Source: Peptoniphilus faecalis (GTDB taxonomy: Bacteria > Bacillota > Clostridia > Tissierellales > Peptoniphilaceae). From it: 64,000 nt of DNA. How positions within the stretch are numbered: the stretch's first letter is position 1; every line of letters starts with the position of its first letter. The notes under the pieces were generated by a model. The model worked only from the letters and a program-made list of their open reading frames with translations, did no database searches and was not told the DNA's origin. Positions 43,292 through 56,816 of this stretch are shown piece after piece. Location of the stretch: assembly GCF_012976305.1 (NCBI RefSeq), contig NZ_JABDSR010000002.1, forward strand, positions 178,004 to 242,003, in the 5' to 3' direction. Position numbers and translations under genes: made by a program.

Positions 43292-46200
43292 ATGAAGAAG
43301 TTCAAAAGAATTTTAGTGGCAAATCGTGGTGAAATTGCAATTAGAATATTTAGGGCTGCTAGAGAATTGGGGATTCGCTCAGTTGCAATATATTCTGAAG
43401 AAGACAAGCTTGCACTTTTTAGGACTAAGGCTGATGAATCTTATCTAATTGGCAAGGGAAAGTCGCCCCTTGATGCCTATCTCGACATCGATGAGATAAT
43501 TAGTCTTGCAAAGAAAAAGGGCGTAGATGCAATTCATCCGGGATATGGATTTTTGTCTGAAAATCCTGAATTTGCTAAAAAATGTGAAGAAGAAGGAATT
43601 ACTTTTATAGGTCCAAGATCAGAAGTAATGGAAAAGCTTGGCGACAAGATAACTTCAAAAATTGTTGCAAAAAAAGCGAAAGTTGCAACTATTCCTGGTA
43701 TTGAAAGGCCAATAAAAAATGAGGAAGAGGCAATTTTGTTTGCAAAGTCTTGCGGCTACCCTGTAATGATAAAAGCTGCTGCTGGTGGTGGCGGTAGAGG
43801 AATGAGAATTGCTGAAAGTGAAGATGAGCTCTTGGAAAAATTTGAATCTGCAAAGGATGAGGCGAAAAAAGCTTTTGGTGACGATTCGATGTTTATAGAA
43901 AAATATCTTCACAAGCCAAAACATATCGAAGTGCAAATTTTAGGCGATGAATATGGAAATATTGTCCACCTTTATGAAAGGGACTGTTCAATTCAAAGAC
44001 GACATCAAAAAGTAATTGAGTACACTCCAGCTTTTTCGCTACCAAAGGTGCTTAGGGAAGAAATTTGTGAAGATGCCCTAAAAATTGCTAGATCAATTGG
44101 TTATTCTAACGCAGGTACTGTGGAATTTTTAGTGGATTCAAAGGGAGATCACTTCTTTATAGAAGTCAATCCAAGAATTCAAGTTGAACATACTGTTACA
44201 GAGATGTGCACGGACATCGACATTGTGCAGTCGCAAATTTTAATAGCCATGGGATACAGACTTGACAGTGAAGAAATTGGAATAAAGGGACAAGATTCAA
44301 TTGAACACAGAGGATTTTCTATTCAATGTCGTGTTACAACGGAAGATCCGCTAAATAATTTTATGCCAGACACGGGACAAATTAACTTATATAGATCATC
44401 ATCTGGGTTTGGAGTAAGACTTGATGGCGGCAATGGGTTTACTGGTGCAGTAATTTCTCCTTATTACGATTCACTTCTTGTAAAAGTCATTACTGAAGCA
44501 AGGACTTGGAAGGATGCAATTAGAAAGGCAAAGAGATCCTTATCTGAGTTAAAAGTTGGCGGAGTAAAGACAAATATTGGATTTTTGTTAAATGTTTTAA
44601 ATACAAAGGAGTTTCAAGAGGGAATTTGTGATACAGGTTTTATCGAAGAGCATCCAGAACTTTTTGAAATAAAATCCTCAAAGGACAAAGAACTAAGGCT
44701 TATGAAGATTATTGGCGAAAGAGTTGTAAATGACAACAAAACTTTGGAAAAGAATTTTGATGTGCCACAAGTTCCAGAATTTGAAAAGAAAAATTTTGAA
44801 GGCTACAAGCAAATTTTTGACAAGCTTGGTGGGGACAAATTAAAGGAACATATTTTAAAGGAGAAAAAACTTCTTCTCACTGATACAACTATGCGTGATG
44901 CTCATCAATCGCTTATGGCGACTAGAATGAGGACTATTGACCTTGTGAAGATTGCTGAGGCACTAAACTACAACATGGACAAATTATTTTCTGTGGAAAT
45001 GTGGGGCGGAGCAACTTTTGATGTTGCATACAGATTTTTGCACGAAGATCCATGGGAAAGATTAAAAATTCTCCGTGAAAAGATGCCAAATATGCTTTTA
45101 CAAATGCTAATTCGTGGCAACAACACTGTTGGATACAAAAATTATCCTGACAATGTAGTAGTTAAATTTATAAAGCAATCTTCAAAAAATGGAATTGATC
45201 TATTTAGAATTTTTGATTCCCTTAATTGGCTACCGGGTATGCAACTTTCTATTGATGAAGTTCTTAAAAATGGGAAAATTGCAGAGGCAACTATGTGCTA
45301 TACAGGCGATATTTTAGATGAATATAGAGACAAGTATTCTATAAAATATTATGTGGACTTTGCGAAGAAACTTGAAAAAACTGGTGCACATATAATTGGA
45401 ATAAAGGATATGTCAGGACTACTAAAGCCTTATGCAGCTAAGAAGTTGATAAAAAATTTGAAAGAAGAAATTGGACTGCCAATTCATCTTCACACTCACG
45501 ACACTACTGGAAATGGGGTTGCAACAATTTTACAAGCAACAGAAGCTGGCGTCGACATCGTAGACACTGCGGTAAACTCCATGAGTGGACTTACTTCACA
45601 ACCTGCGCTAAATTCTGTTGTAGCTGCTCTTAAAAATACAGACAGAGATACAGAAATTGACCTAGATAAAGCTGAAGATATTTCAAAATATTGGGCAGCA
45701 GTAAGACCTGTCTATGAAAATTTTGAATCTGATTTAAAATCTGGAACTACAGAAATTTATAAATATGAAATTCCTGGTGGACAATATTCAAACTTAAAAC
45801 CGCAAGTTGAAAGTTTCGGACTTGGCCACAAATTTAAAGATGTAAAGGAAATGTATAAGCGTGTAAATGAAATGGTAGGCGACATTGTAAAGGTTACTCC
45901 TTCGTCAAAAATGGTAGGCGACTTTGCAATTTTCATGGTACAAAATGATCTTACTCCAGAAAATATTTTGGAAAAGGGCAAAAATCTAGACTATCCAGAT
46001 TCTGTAATGACTTATTTTAGAGGAATGATGGGTCAACCTTATGGTGGTTTTCCAGAAAAACTACAAAAGATGATATTAAAGGGAGAAACGCCAATTACAG
46101 TTCGCCCTGGTGAGCTTTTGGAAGATGAAGACTTTGATAAAATCAAAAAGCATTTGGAAGAAAGGGGAATAGAACCAAGGGAAGAAGATTTAATTTCTTC

Positions 46201-46717
46201 TGCACTTTATCCAAAGGTATTTGACGATTATATCGACTATATAAAAGAAAATGGCGAAGTTACAAAAATTGGTTCAGATGTATTTTTCCACGGACTAATG
46301 GAAGGTGAAAGTACAGAAATTTCCATTGAAGAGGGCAAAACTTTGATCGTAACATTAATTGAAGTTGGAAAACTTTTGGACAATGGCACTAGAAATTTAA
46401 CTTTTGAAATAAATGGCTCAAGGAGAACTATTAATATCAAGGACGAAACTGTTAAGGACAAAGAAAATTTTGGAGAAGAAAAAATTTATGCCGATCCAAA
46501 AAATGAAAGGGAAGTTGGGTCTTCTATTCCAGGTAAAATTGTAAAAGTCTTGGTAAAAGAAGGCGATGAAATTAAAAAGGGCGACAAACTATTTATCGCA
46601 GAAGCCATGAAGATGGAAACTAATATTGTTGCCAATATCCATGGGAAAGTAGCCAATGTTTTTGTAAAAGAGGGCGACATGGTGGAAAGTGGAGAACTGC
46701 TTTTGTCCTTTGAATAA
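43292..46717 (+). CDS. pyc: Pyruvate carboxylase
   Basis: A 1141-residue biotin enzyme making oxaloacetate from pyruvate, bicarbonate and ATP. Domain order is standard and complete: biotin carboxylase (1-~455; ANRGEIAIRIFRAARELG, AAAGGGGRGMRI, ERDCSIQRRHQKVIE, EVNPRIQVEHTVTE); carboxyltransferase barrel (~530-830; TTMRDAHQSLMATRMR, HTHDTTG); and a C-terminal biotinyl domain with EAMKMET, Lys1107 being the biotin site. GGAGG site, single gene. Supplies C4 acids for aspartate/glutamate metabolism. Confidence 0.98.
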   Translation: MKKFKRILVANRGEIAIRIFRAARELGIRSVAIYSEEDKLALFRTKADESYLIGKGKSPLDAYLDIDEIISLAKKKGVDAIHPGYGFLSENPEFAKKCEEEGITFIGPRSEVMEKLGDKITSKIVAKKAKVATIPGIERPIKNEEEAILFAKSCGYPVMIKAAAGGGGRGMRIAESEDELLEKFESAKDEAKKAFGDDSMFIEKYLHKPKHIEVQILGDEYGNIVHLYERDCSIQRRHQKVIEYTPAFSLPKVLREEICEDALKIARSIGYSNAGTVEFLVDSKGDHFFIEVNPRIQVEHTVTEMCTDIDIVQSQILIAMGYRLDSEEIGIKGQDSIEHRGFSIQCRVTTEDPLNNFMPDTGQINLYRSSSGFGVRLDGGNGFTGAVISPYYDSLLVKVITEARTWKDAIRKAKRSLSELKVGGVKTNIGFLLNVLNTKEFQEGICDTGFIEEHPELFEIKSSKDKELRLMKIIGERVVNDNKTLEKNFDVPQVPEFEKKNFEGYKQIFDKLGGDKLKEHILKEKKLLLTDTTMRDAHQSLMATRMRTIDLVKIAEALNYNMDKLFSVEMWGGATFDVAYRFLHEDPWERLKILREKMPNMLLQMLIRGNNTVGYKNYPDNVVVKFIKQSSKNGIDLFRIFDSLNWLPGMQLSIDEVLKNGKIAEATMCYTGDILDEYRDKYSIKYYVDFAKKLEKTGAHIIGIKDMSGLLKPYAAKKLIKNLKEEIGLPIHLHTHDTTGNGVATILQATEAGVDIVDTAVNSMSGLTSQPALNSVVAALKNTDRDTEIDLDKAEDISKYWAAVRPVYENFESDLKSGTTEIYKYEIPGGQYSNLKPQVESFGLGHKFKDVKEMYKRVNEMVGDIVKVTPSSKMVGDFAIFMVQNDLTPENILEKGKNLDYPDSVMTYFRGMMGQPYGGFPEKLQKMILKGETPITVRPGELLEDEDFDKIKKHLEERGIEPREEDLISSALYPKVFDDYIDYIKENGEVTKIGSDVFFHGLMEGESTEISIEEGKTLIVTLIEVGKLLDNGTRNLTFEINGSRRTINIKDETVKDKENFGEEKIYADPKNEREVGSSIPGKIVKVLVKEGDEIKKGDKLFIAEAMKMETNIVANIHGKVANVFVKEGDMVESGELLLSFE

Positions 46718-46781
46718 AAAATTTCTTCTTGGGTAATTAAAAAAAAGGATTAGTTTATTTAATGTACAAAGGAAGTGTAAA

Positions 46782-47087
46782 ATGAAGAAACTATATAGAT
46801 CTAGAGATGATGCTATACTCGCAGGGGTATGCGGTGGTATAGCAAAGTATTTAGGGATTGATTCGACAATCGTAAGAATTATTGCCTTCTTATTAATTGT
46901 GCCAGGTGGACTTAGCATTTGGGTTTATATTGCACTTGCAATTATTATTCCACCGGAACCTCATGGAAATATAATTGATGAAAGTTATGGGGAGAAATTT
47001 AGCGAACCAAAGACGGATTCTTATGAAAAAAATTACAGAAATACCTATGAAGAACAAAAGAAAAAATCTGATGAAGATTTTTATTAA
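46782..47087 (+). CDS. PspC domain membrane protein
   Basis: A 101-residue protein. The PspC domain fills residues 1-60 (LYRSRDDAILAGVCGGIAKYLGID and IIAFLLIVPGGLSIWVYIALAIIIP, with a membrane hairpin), followed by a charged cytosolic tail. The family takes part in envelope-stress sensing. No pspA/liaF neighbours. Monocistronic. Confidence 0.88.
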   Translation: MKKLYRSRDDAILAGVCGGIAKYLGIDSTIVRIIAFLLIVPGGLSIWVYIALAIIIPPEPHGNIIDESYGEKFSEPKTDSYEKNYRNTYEEQKKKSDEDFY

Positions 47088-47088
47088 G

Positions 47089-47119
47089 AGAGACCTGATA
47101 GACCTTCGGGTCTCTTTTT
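47089..47119 (+). terminator. Terminator of the PspC gene
   Basis: AGAGACC / GGTCTCT stem followed by TTTT. Confidence 0.88.
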
Positions 47120-47254
47120 ATTTTGTAAAATACTCTTAGTTTTATTTTAAAAAGTTTTTATAATAGCATATTATATTAAAGTCTGTGTTAATATCTGTAT
47201 TTATTTCTGTATTTAATCGCAAATTATTGATACAATAATCACGAGGTGTTTTAA

Positions 47255-49438
47255 TTGATTACTCTTGAAGGAATTGTGGAGAGAATTATTTTTAGAAATG
47301 AAGAAAATGGATACACTGTTGCAAAAATAAATTCAACAGATGGAGATCTTGTAATAGTTGGTTCTGCTACTATTTTAAAAACAAATTTAAAATATAAATT
47401 CACGGGAGATTTTACATATCACAACAAATATGGAGAGCAGTTTGCCTTTATAGAAATGGAAGAAATTATGCCAGAAGGCGAAGCTGCAATAATAAATTAT
47501 CTTTCAAGTTCAATGATACCTCATGTCGGTGAAAAAATGGCAGAGCGAATTGTAAATAAATTTAAGGATGAAACCTTGGACGTAATAGAAAAGAATCCAG
47601 AAAGACTTTTGTCTGTGGAGGGAATTGGAAAGAAAAAATATAAGGACATAAAGGAAGCGCTAGATAGACAATATGCAATGCGCAAAATTTTCCTATACTT
47701 TTCTAAGTATAATCTGCCGGCAGCTATAATTTTAAAAATTTACAAGGAATATGGCGACGAATCCATAGAAATTGTCATGAGAAATCCCTATGACTTAATC
47801 GGAAGAGTTAGGGGCATTGGATTTAAAAAGGCTGACGAAATTGCAGAGAGTATTGGTGTAAAAAAGGATTCTGATTTTAGAAAGATTGCAGGGTTAAAGT
47901 ACGCCCTCATGCTTGCAAATAGAGATGGACACACTTATTTGCCGCTAGATAAATTAATTAGAGCTTCAGAAAATATTTTAGGTTTAAAGTTTGAAAATAC
48001 AGACGAAATTGCGAAGACATTAACTCTTGAGAAAAACTTTTTCGTGGAAAGAGATGGCGAAAATTACAACTGTTATATTGCGAGATATCTTGCCGCAGAA
48101 AATTATGTTGCGGGAAAATTAAAGGACTTAAATATTTCCTTTGAAGAAGAAATTGACATAGATAAAAAAATTATTGAGACAGAGAGGTTTAGAGAAATTG
48201 AACTTTCGAAGACGCAAAGAAAGGCCGTTAAAGAGGCTATAAATAGAGGAGTTTTTGTAATAACTGGTGGGCCTGGAACAGGCAAGACCACGACTCTAAA
48301 AGTGTTAATCGACATCTTTGAATCCATGGACAAAGTCATTAAACTTGCCGCTCCAACGGGACGTGCTGCAAAGAGAATGAAGGAACAGACGGGACGAGAT
48401 GCTTTTACAATTCACAAGCTACTTGAAATTGGATTTGCAGGAGACATAGGATTTTCAAACATTGAAGAGCTTGAGTGTGATGTGCTAATCCTCGACGAAG
48501 TGTCCATGGTTGATATTATTTTAATGGAAACTTTATTAAAATCAATTGAGAGTCCAACTAGACTTATTTTAGTTGGAGATAAGGATCAACTTCCATCTGT
48601 GGGTGCAGGAAATGTTTTAGCGGATATTTTAAAATCTGGCATAATTGAATCTGTGAACTTAGAGGAAATTTTTAGACAATCAGAACAATCCATGATAGTA
48701 AAAAATGCCCATTTAATAAATAAGGGAGAGATGCCAATTTTAAATGAGGGCGACTTTTTTATGATTTCTGAAAGAGGAGAGATGAAGGGTCTGGAAATTA
48801 TTAAAGACCTAGTAAAGACTAGGCTTCCCAACTATTTTAATGTAAGTGAAGCAGATGTGCAGGTGTTAACTCCAACTAAAAAGGGAAATCACGGTACAAT
48901 TAACTTAAATAAAGTGCTTCAAGACCACTTAAATAATAGCGAAGAATTTATAGAAATTCTCGGGAAAAAATTCAAGGTTGGCGACAGAGTTCTTCAGACA
49001 AAAAACAATTATGAACTTGAGACAAGAGTGGAAAATGAGTTTTATCAAGATATACAAAAAGGCGTTTTTAATGGCGACTTAGGCTATATTTCGAAAATTG
49101 ACAAGGAAAACAAAAAAGTAACAGTAATTTTTGACGATGTGAGAAGCGTGGAATATAATTCTGACAATCTAGATGAATTGGCACTTGCCTATGCCATGAC
49201 TATTCACAAATCTCAGGGGAGTGAGTTTCCAGTAGTTGTAATTCCTCTTTACCGAGCGGCACCAATGCTACTTACAAGGAATTTAATTTACACGGCAATT
49301 ACTAGAGCGTCAAAGGCAGTTGTCCTTGTGGGCATGAGTGAATATTTAGTAAAAATGATTGAAAACAATAAAACTGTGAAGAGATATTCCAATTTGGCAA
49401 AAAAATTGAGGAGACAAAATGAAATTATTGGAAAATAA
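47255..49438 (+). CDS. recD2: RecD2 family SF1 DNA helicase
   Basis: A 727-residue 5'-3' helicase of the RecBC-independent RecD2/YrrC type. N-terminal OB-like domain (LEGIVERIIFRNEENGYTVAKI), tandem helix-hairpin-helix region (SVEGIGKKKYKDI, RVRGIGFKKADEIA), then the helicase core with Walker A GGPGTGKTT (about 337), DEVSMVD and GDKDQLPSVGAG, and a C-terminal UvrD-like AYAMTIHKSQGSEF block. TTG start with GAGGTG six bases upstream. Role: DNA repair/mismatch tolerance. Its 3' end overlaps comF by 20 bases. Confidence 0.94.
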   Translation: MITLEGIVERIIFRNEENGYTVAKINSTDGDLVIVGSATILKTNLKYKFTGDFTYHNKYGEQFAFIEMEEIMPEGEAAIINYLSSSMIPHVGEKMAERIVNKFKDETLDVIEKNPERLLSVEGIGKKKYKDIKEALDRQYAMRKIFLYFSKYNLPAAIILKIYKEYGDESIEIVMRNPYDLIGRVRGIGFKKADEIAESIGVKKDSDFRKIAGLKYALMLANRDGHTYLPLDKLIRASENILGLKFENTDEIAKTLTLEKNFFVERDGENYNCYIARYLAAENYVAGKLKDLNISFEEEIDIDKKIIETERFREIELSKTQRKAVKEAINRGVFVITGGPGTGKTTTLKVLIDIFESMDKVIKLAAPTGRAAKRMKEQTGRDAFTIHKLLEIGFAGDIGFSNIEELECDVLILDEVSMVDIILMETLLKSIESPTRLILVGDKDQLPSVGAGNVLADILKSGIIESVNLEEIFRQSEQSMIVKNAHLINKGEMPILNEGDFFMISERGEMKGLEIIKDLVKTRLPNYFNVSEADVQVLTPTKKGNHGTINLNKVLQDHLNNSEEFIEILGKKFKVGDRVLQTKNNYELETRVENEFYQDIQKGVFNGDLGYISKIDKENKKVTVIFDDVRSVEYNSDNLDELALAYAMTIHKSQGSEFPVVVIPLYRAAPMLLTRNLIYTAITRASKAVVLVGMSEYLVKMIENNKTVKRYSNLAKKLRRQNEIIGK

Positions 49439-50021
49439 TTGTCCTATTTGTGGGAAAATTGTAAATAATTATGGACTTTGCAGTGATTGTTTTGATTTAA
49501 TCAATAAAGACCCAGTATTTTATTATAATATTGATGGTTTAGAGGATTTAATTGTATCTTCAACTTATTCTGGAATAATGAAGAAGCTTATAATTGACTT
49601 TAAGTTTAAGGGAAAGCTGGCATATGGAGAAATTATTTCTGAAATTATGATAGAAAAGCTTTTGGAGAAAAATTTAAGTAGTGAAGTCTTGACTTATGTT
49701 CCCATGCATAAATATAAGGAAAGAGAAAGGGGATACAATCAATCTAAAATATTGGCGGAAGATATTGCAAAAAAGTTGGATTTAAAATGCGAGGATGTCT
49801 TCGAGAAAGCAATAGATACAAAATTTCAAGTTGGTTTAAAAAAACATGAACGTGAAGAAAATTTAAAAGATTCCTTTAAAGTTATAAAAATTCCAGAAGA
49901 AATTATTATTGTAGATGACGTAATCACAACGGGTGCAACAATAAAGGAACTTACAAAAATCGCAAGGGCTTCAGGCGTAAAAAAAGTGACTGCACTTATT
50001 GCAGCCACAGAAATTGCTTAG
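49419..50021 (+). CDS. comFC: ComF family amidophosphoribosyltransferase-like protein
   Basis: A 200-residue ComF protein. A zinc ribbon from Cys8, Cys11, Cys21 and Cys24 precedes a PRTase fold with YVPMHKYKERERGYNQSKILAE and the PRPP loop IIIVDDVITTGAT. Family members help single-stranded DNA uptake in natural transformation. The start overlaps recD2 and follows GGAGAC; translational coupling likely. comFA is not adjacent. Confidence 0.9.
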   Translation: MKLLENNCPICGKIVNNYGLCSDCFDLINKDPVFYYNIDGLEDLIVSSTYSGIMKKLIIDFKFKGKLAYGEIISEIMIEKLLEKNLSSEVLTYVPMHKYKERERGYNQSKILAEDIAKKLDLKCEDVFEKAIDTKFQVGLKKHEREENLKDSFKVIKIPEEIIIVDDVITTGATIKELTKIARASGVKKVTALIAATEIA

Positions 50022-50941
50022 TTATTAAAATTTTTAAATATGGAATCATGTCTTGGCCAATGATTTAAAGATTTAAAGTTTTTCATTGAGTAGAGGGTAG
50101 AATTTATCTCTGCGCCAATTAATATAATTATGGAAAGTAAATATAGCCAAACCAAAAATATAATAATACCCCCAAGGGAGCCATAGGTTATGGAGTATTT
50201 CCCAAAGTTTGTTACATAAAAACCAAATACAATGGAGGCTATTATTACACCAATTGTAGAAAAAATTGCACCTGGAAGGACACCCTTAAAAGTAACCATG
50301 TTTTCGCCACTCTTAGAAGGTGAAAACTTATATAATAGGACAAAGGTAATTAACATATATAAAATAGGTATTGCGTTTTTTGCTATTCGCCACATTTTGT
50401 CAAAAAATTCATTTTTTATGCCAAGATAATTCATCACATTTACATAAATAATTTCGCCGAAGATTTGAGTAAATATTAATAAAAAAAACATTATAATAAG
50501 TGCTATTGTAAAAAACAGTGCAAGAAGTCTTAGTTTAATAAAACCTCTTTTTTCAGCAAAGCCATAGGATAAATTTATAATATTTATTAGCTTAAAAACT
50601 GCAGTGGACGCAGTGAAAAGACCTACTACAAAGGAAATTGTGAAAAAAGATCCTGAAGATGAATTTTGAATTTCAATTAAAAAATTTGACACAATATTTT
50701 GTATGTCAGTTGGCAAAACTTTTATAAGTGAAAAAATATAATCTGGATTTAATATTCCTGAAAAATTAATTGCGTTAATCAGGGAAATTAAAAATGGAAA
50801 AATTGATAGAACTAAAAAATATGAGAGACTTCCTCCATAGGAAAAAGTGTCGTGATTTATTATTCTATATATTAATTTGTCAAAGAAAGTAAAGACCTTA
50901 TTGTCTTTAACTTTATCTATGTAATTATTTAAGAATTTCAT
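50018..50941 (-). CDS. YihY/virulence factor BrkB family membrane protein
   Basis: A 307-residue protein with about six helices. HDTFSYGGSLSYFLVLSIFPFLI and the C-terminal GSLGGIIIFLVWLYLLSIIILIGAEIN are the family signatures. Once misassigned as RNase BN; true function is not established, transport has been suggested. Convergent with comF, stops overlapping by four bases. GAGGTG site. Confidence 0.9.
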   Translation of the reverse strand: MKFLNNYIDKVKDNKVFTFFDKLIYRIINHDTFSYGGSLSYFLVLSIFPFLISLINAINFSGILNPDYIFSLIKVLPTDIQNIVSNFLIEIQNSSSGSFFTISFVVGLFTASTAVFKLINIINLSYGFAEKRGFIKLRLLALFFTIALIIMFFLLIFTQIFGEIIYVNVMNYLGIKNEFFDKMWRIAKNAIPILYMLITFVLLYKFSPSKSGENMVTFKGVLPGAIFSTIGVIIASIVFGFYVTNFGKYSITYGSLGGIIIFLVWLYLLSIIILIGAEINSTLYSMKNFKSLNHWPRHDSIFKNFNN

Positions 50942-51023
50942 TAAACACCTCTTCTGTATTATATATTAATTTTTGTGTGATAACAATTCATTACATGATA
51001 AAATAGAGTAAAGGATGATGATT

Positions 51024-51716
51024 ATGGATTATAATATATTAGTTTGCGACGATGAGAAAGACATCTTAAATGCAATAGAAATTTATTTAAAGGCAGAGGG
51101 CTACACAGTTTTTACTGCTGAAGATGGAGAAACTGCTCTTGAAATTGTAGAAAAAAATGAAATACACCTTGCTATAATAGACATAATGATGCCAGTGATG
51201 GATGGTATTACACTTATTATGAAAATGCGTGAGATTACAAATATTCCAATTATTGTGCTTTCAGCAAAAAGTGAAGTTACAGATAAAATTGTTGGCTTAA
51301 ATGTAGGTGCAGATGATTACATAACTAAGCCTTTTAATGCGGTGGAGCTTACTGCGAGGGTAAATTCTCTCATAAGAAGATATTTTTCCCTTGGTGCATC
51401 AGATATAAAGACGGGAGATTTAAAAATCGGCAGAGTTAGCATATCTGACGAATCAAAGGAAGTTAGAGTGGAAGATGAAGTCGTAAGTTTAACTCCTTAC
51501 GAGTACAAAATTTTATATCTCTTAGTAAAGAATCCTGGAAGAGTTTTTTCTTCCAATGAAATTTACGAAAGGGTTTGGGAAGAAGAAGCAATTGATGTCA
51601 GAAAAATTATTTCAGTGCATATTTCTCATCTTCGCGACAAGGTGGAGATAAACCCAAGAAAACCGGATTTGATTAAATCAGTGTATGGCATGGGATATAA
51701 AATTGAGGCAAAGTAA
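51024..51716 (+). CDS. OmpR/PhoB-type response regulator
   Basis: A 230-residue regulator: receiver domain with Asp53 as phosphorylation site (AIIDIMMPVMDG) and Lys in ITKPF, then a winged-helix DNA-binding domain (LTPYEYKILYLLVKNPGRVFS, KIISVHISHLRDKV). VanR-like. Three in-frame ATGs occur; 51024 has AAGG at the right distance. Its stop and the kinase start share TAATG. Confidence 0.94.
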   Translation: MDYNILVCDDEKDILNAIEIYLKAEGYTVFTAEDGETALEIVEKNEIHLAIIDIMMPVMDGITLIMKMREITNIPIIVLSAKSEVTDKIVGLNVGADDYITKPFNAVELTARVNSLIRRYFSLGASDIKTGDLKIGRVSISDESKEVRVEDEVVSLTPYEYKILYLLVKNPGRVFSSNEIYERVWEEEAIDVRKIISVHISHLRDKVEINPRKPDLIKSVYGMGYKIEAK

Positions 51717-52933
51717 TGTTTTCTGATATAAGAGAATATATTAAGGACATTTTTATAAATATTTCAGATAAATTTTTTGTGGAAAATATTTTTGCATCTT
51801 GTGTAATTATTTTTGAACTTTTAAACATAAACAAGCACTTCATTATCTCTTGGATTGTCACGCTTTTAATTATAATTTTAAAAATTAAAAGGAAAAAGCT
51901 TGTGGATACTTGTTTCACATACAATCTTTTTAAATACAGACAATTTAAGAATTTTAGGCTCTTTGGAACCCTAAATGTGACATTATTTATTCTATATATT
52001 TTATTTTATAGTCTTTTAACAAAGGGAATAGTTCTTTTAAATGTTCTTCTTTTTATGATTCTTAGAGCAGTTTTTACTGTGGAAATTCAGTTTGCACAAA
52101 ACACCTTATCCATTGAACTAGTAGAGTCAATACTCTATGGATATGATTTTGTAATTCCAGAGCCTTTTGAAAATGAATATTTGGAAAAAATCACAATTTT
52201 AATGGAAGATTTTAAAAAGAGAGACAGAAAGAGATTGGAAGAAAATTTTAGGTCGGAGAAATTAAAGATAGAGCTTATCACAAATATTTCTCACGACTTG
52301 AAAACGCCTCTTACCTCAATAATAAATTATGCAGATCTTTTGTCTAAGAAAGATGAATTTGACGACGAAGCAAAGAAATTTTTGAGCATTTTAAAGAGAA
52401 ATTCAACAAGACTTAAGGATTTAATTGTTGATTTAGTTTTTGCTTCAAAAACTAGCACGAGGGACATTCCTGTGGAAAAATCTTTAGTTGAACTTAATGA
52501 AATGATTTTACAAATTTACGGAGACTATGATTCCCTCTTTAAGAAAAGAGATTTAGATTTTTTGTACAATTCCACAAGTGATGAAATTTTAATTTATACA
52601 GATGTCAATTTATTTGTTAGAATTGTGGAAAATCTTTTGTCAAATGCCGTAAAGTATTCAAAACAAGGCACAAAGGTACTTGCAGGGGTAATCGAAAGGC
52701 AGTCCACAGTTGAGTTTTATATAAAGAATATTATGGCAGAAAAATTAAATATGAATAGTGACGAACTTTTTGAAGAACTTTTAAAGGCAGATAGGTCAAG
52801 ACATTCTGAGGGGTCGGGGCTTGGTTTAAATATCGTAAAAAATCTTTCTGAAATACTTGGAGGCGATGTAAAAATTTCAATTCACGGGCAGTGGTTCGAT
52901 GTTCACCTACTACTTTTAAAGGATTCAGAGTGA
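51716..52933 (+). CDS. Membrane sensor histidine kinase
   Basis: A 405-residue kinase with two to four N-terminal helices (about 25-55 and 88-120), almost no extracellular domain, then the dimerisation/phosphoacceptor helix with His193 (NISHDLKTPLTSI). The ATPase domain has an N-box (VENLLSNAVKYS) and G-box (SGLGLNIVKN). The small external part suggests sensing in the membrane. Target genes are unknown; no transporter lies next to it. Confidence 0.92.
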   Translation: MFSDIREYIKDIFINISDKFFVENIFASCVIIFELLNINKHFIISWIVTLLIIILKIKRKKLVDTCFTYNLFKYRQFKNFRLFGTLNVTLFILYILFYSLLTKGIVLLNVLLFMILRAVFTVEIQFAQNTLSIELVESILYGYDFVIPEPFENEYLEKITILMEDFKKRDRKRLEENFRSEKLKIELITNISHDLKTPLTSIINYADLLSKKDEFDDEAKKFLSILKRNSTRLKDLIVDLVFASKTSTRDIPVEKSLVELNEMILQIYGDYDSLFKKRDLDFLYNSTSDEILIYTDVNLFVRIVENLLSNAVKYSKQGTKVLAGVIERQSTVEFYIKNIMAEKLNMNSDELFEELLKADRSRHSEGSGLGLNIVKNLSEILGGDVKISIHGQWFDVHLLLLKDSE

Positions 52934-52998
52934 TTATATTTTATTGACAAAGAATAGTTTTTGAAATAAAATAAAAAGAAACCACAGGTTTTTCATAA

Positions 52999-53029
52999 TG
53001 GCAATTTTAATTAATTGCCATTTTTTTAT
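52999..53029 (+). terminator. Terminator of the two-component operon
   Basis: ATGGCAATT / AATTGCCAT stem with a TTAATT loop and T-run. The upstream ATG of the glnN frame lies in this hairpin, which argues against that start. Confidence 0.9.
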
Positions 53030-53054
53030 TTTCAGGACTTTTATGGGGGAAATT

Positions 53055-56731
<3,677 letters not shown>

Positions 56732-56738
56732 TGAAAAC

Positions 56739-56772
56739 CTCATCCATACTAATATATGGGTGAGATTTTTTT
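56739..56772 (+). terminator. glnN-pyrG terminator
   Basis: CTCATCCATA / TATGGGTGAG stem (one wobble), then seven T. Confidence 0.88.
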
Positions 56773-56786
56773 GCAGAAAAATTTAA

Positions 56787-56814
56787 ATAAAAAATCCCAA
56801 GATTTCTCTTGGAA
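56787..56814 (-). terminator. nadK terminator
   Basis: On the minus strand CCAAGA-GAAA-TCTTGG with a GNRA-type loop, followed by a T-run. Confidence 0.8.
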
Positions 56815-56816
56815 TT

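Noticed and set aside
47191..47213. TCTGTATTTA direct repeat before recD2
   Set aside because: Only two short AT-rich copies; likely chance in this base composition.
50018..50941. Ribonuclease BN
   Set aside because: The old name of this family rests on a misassignment; the protein is a membrane protein without nuclease motifs.
52998..53054. Upstream start for glutamine synthetase
   Set aside because: It lies in a terminator hairpin; ATG 53055 has a GGGGGA site and gives the normal N-terminus.
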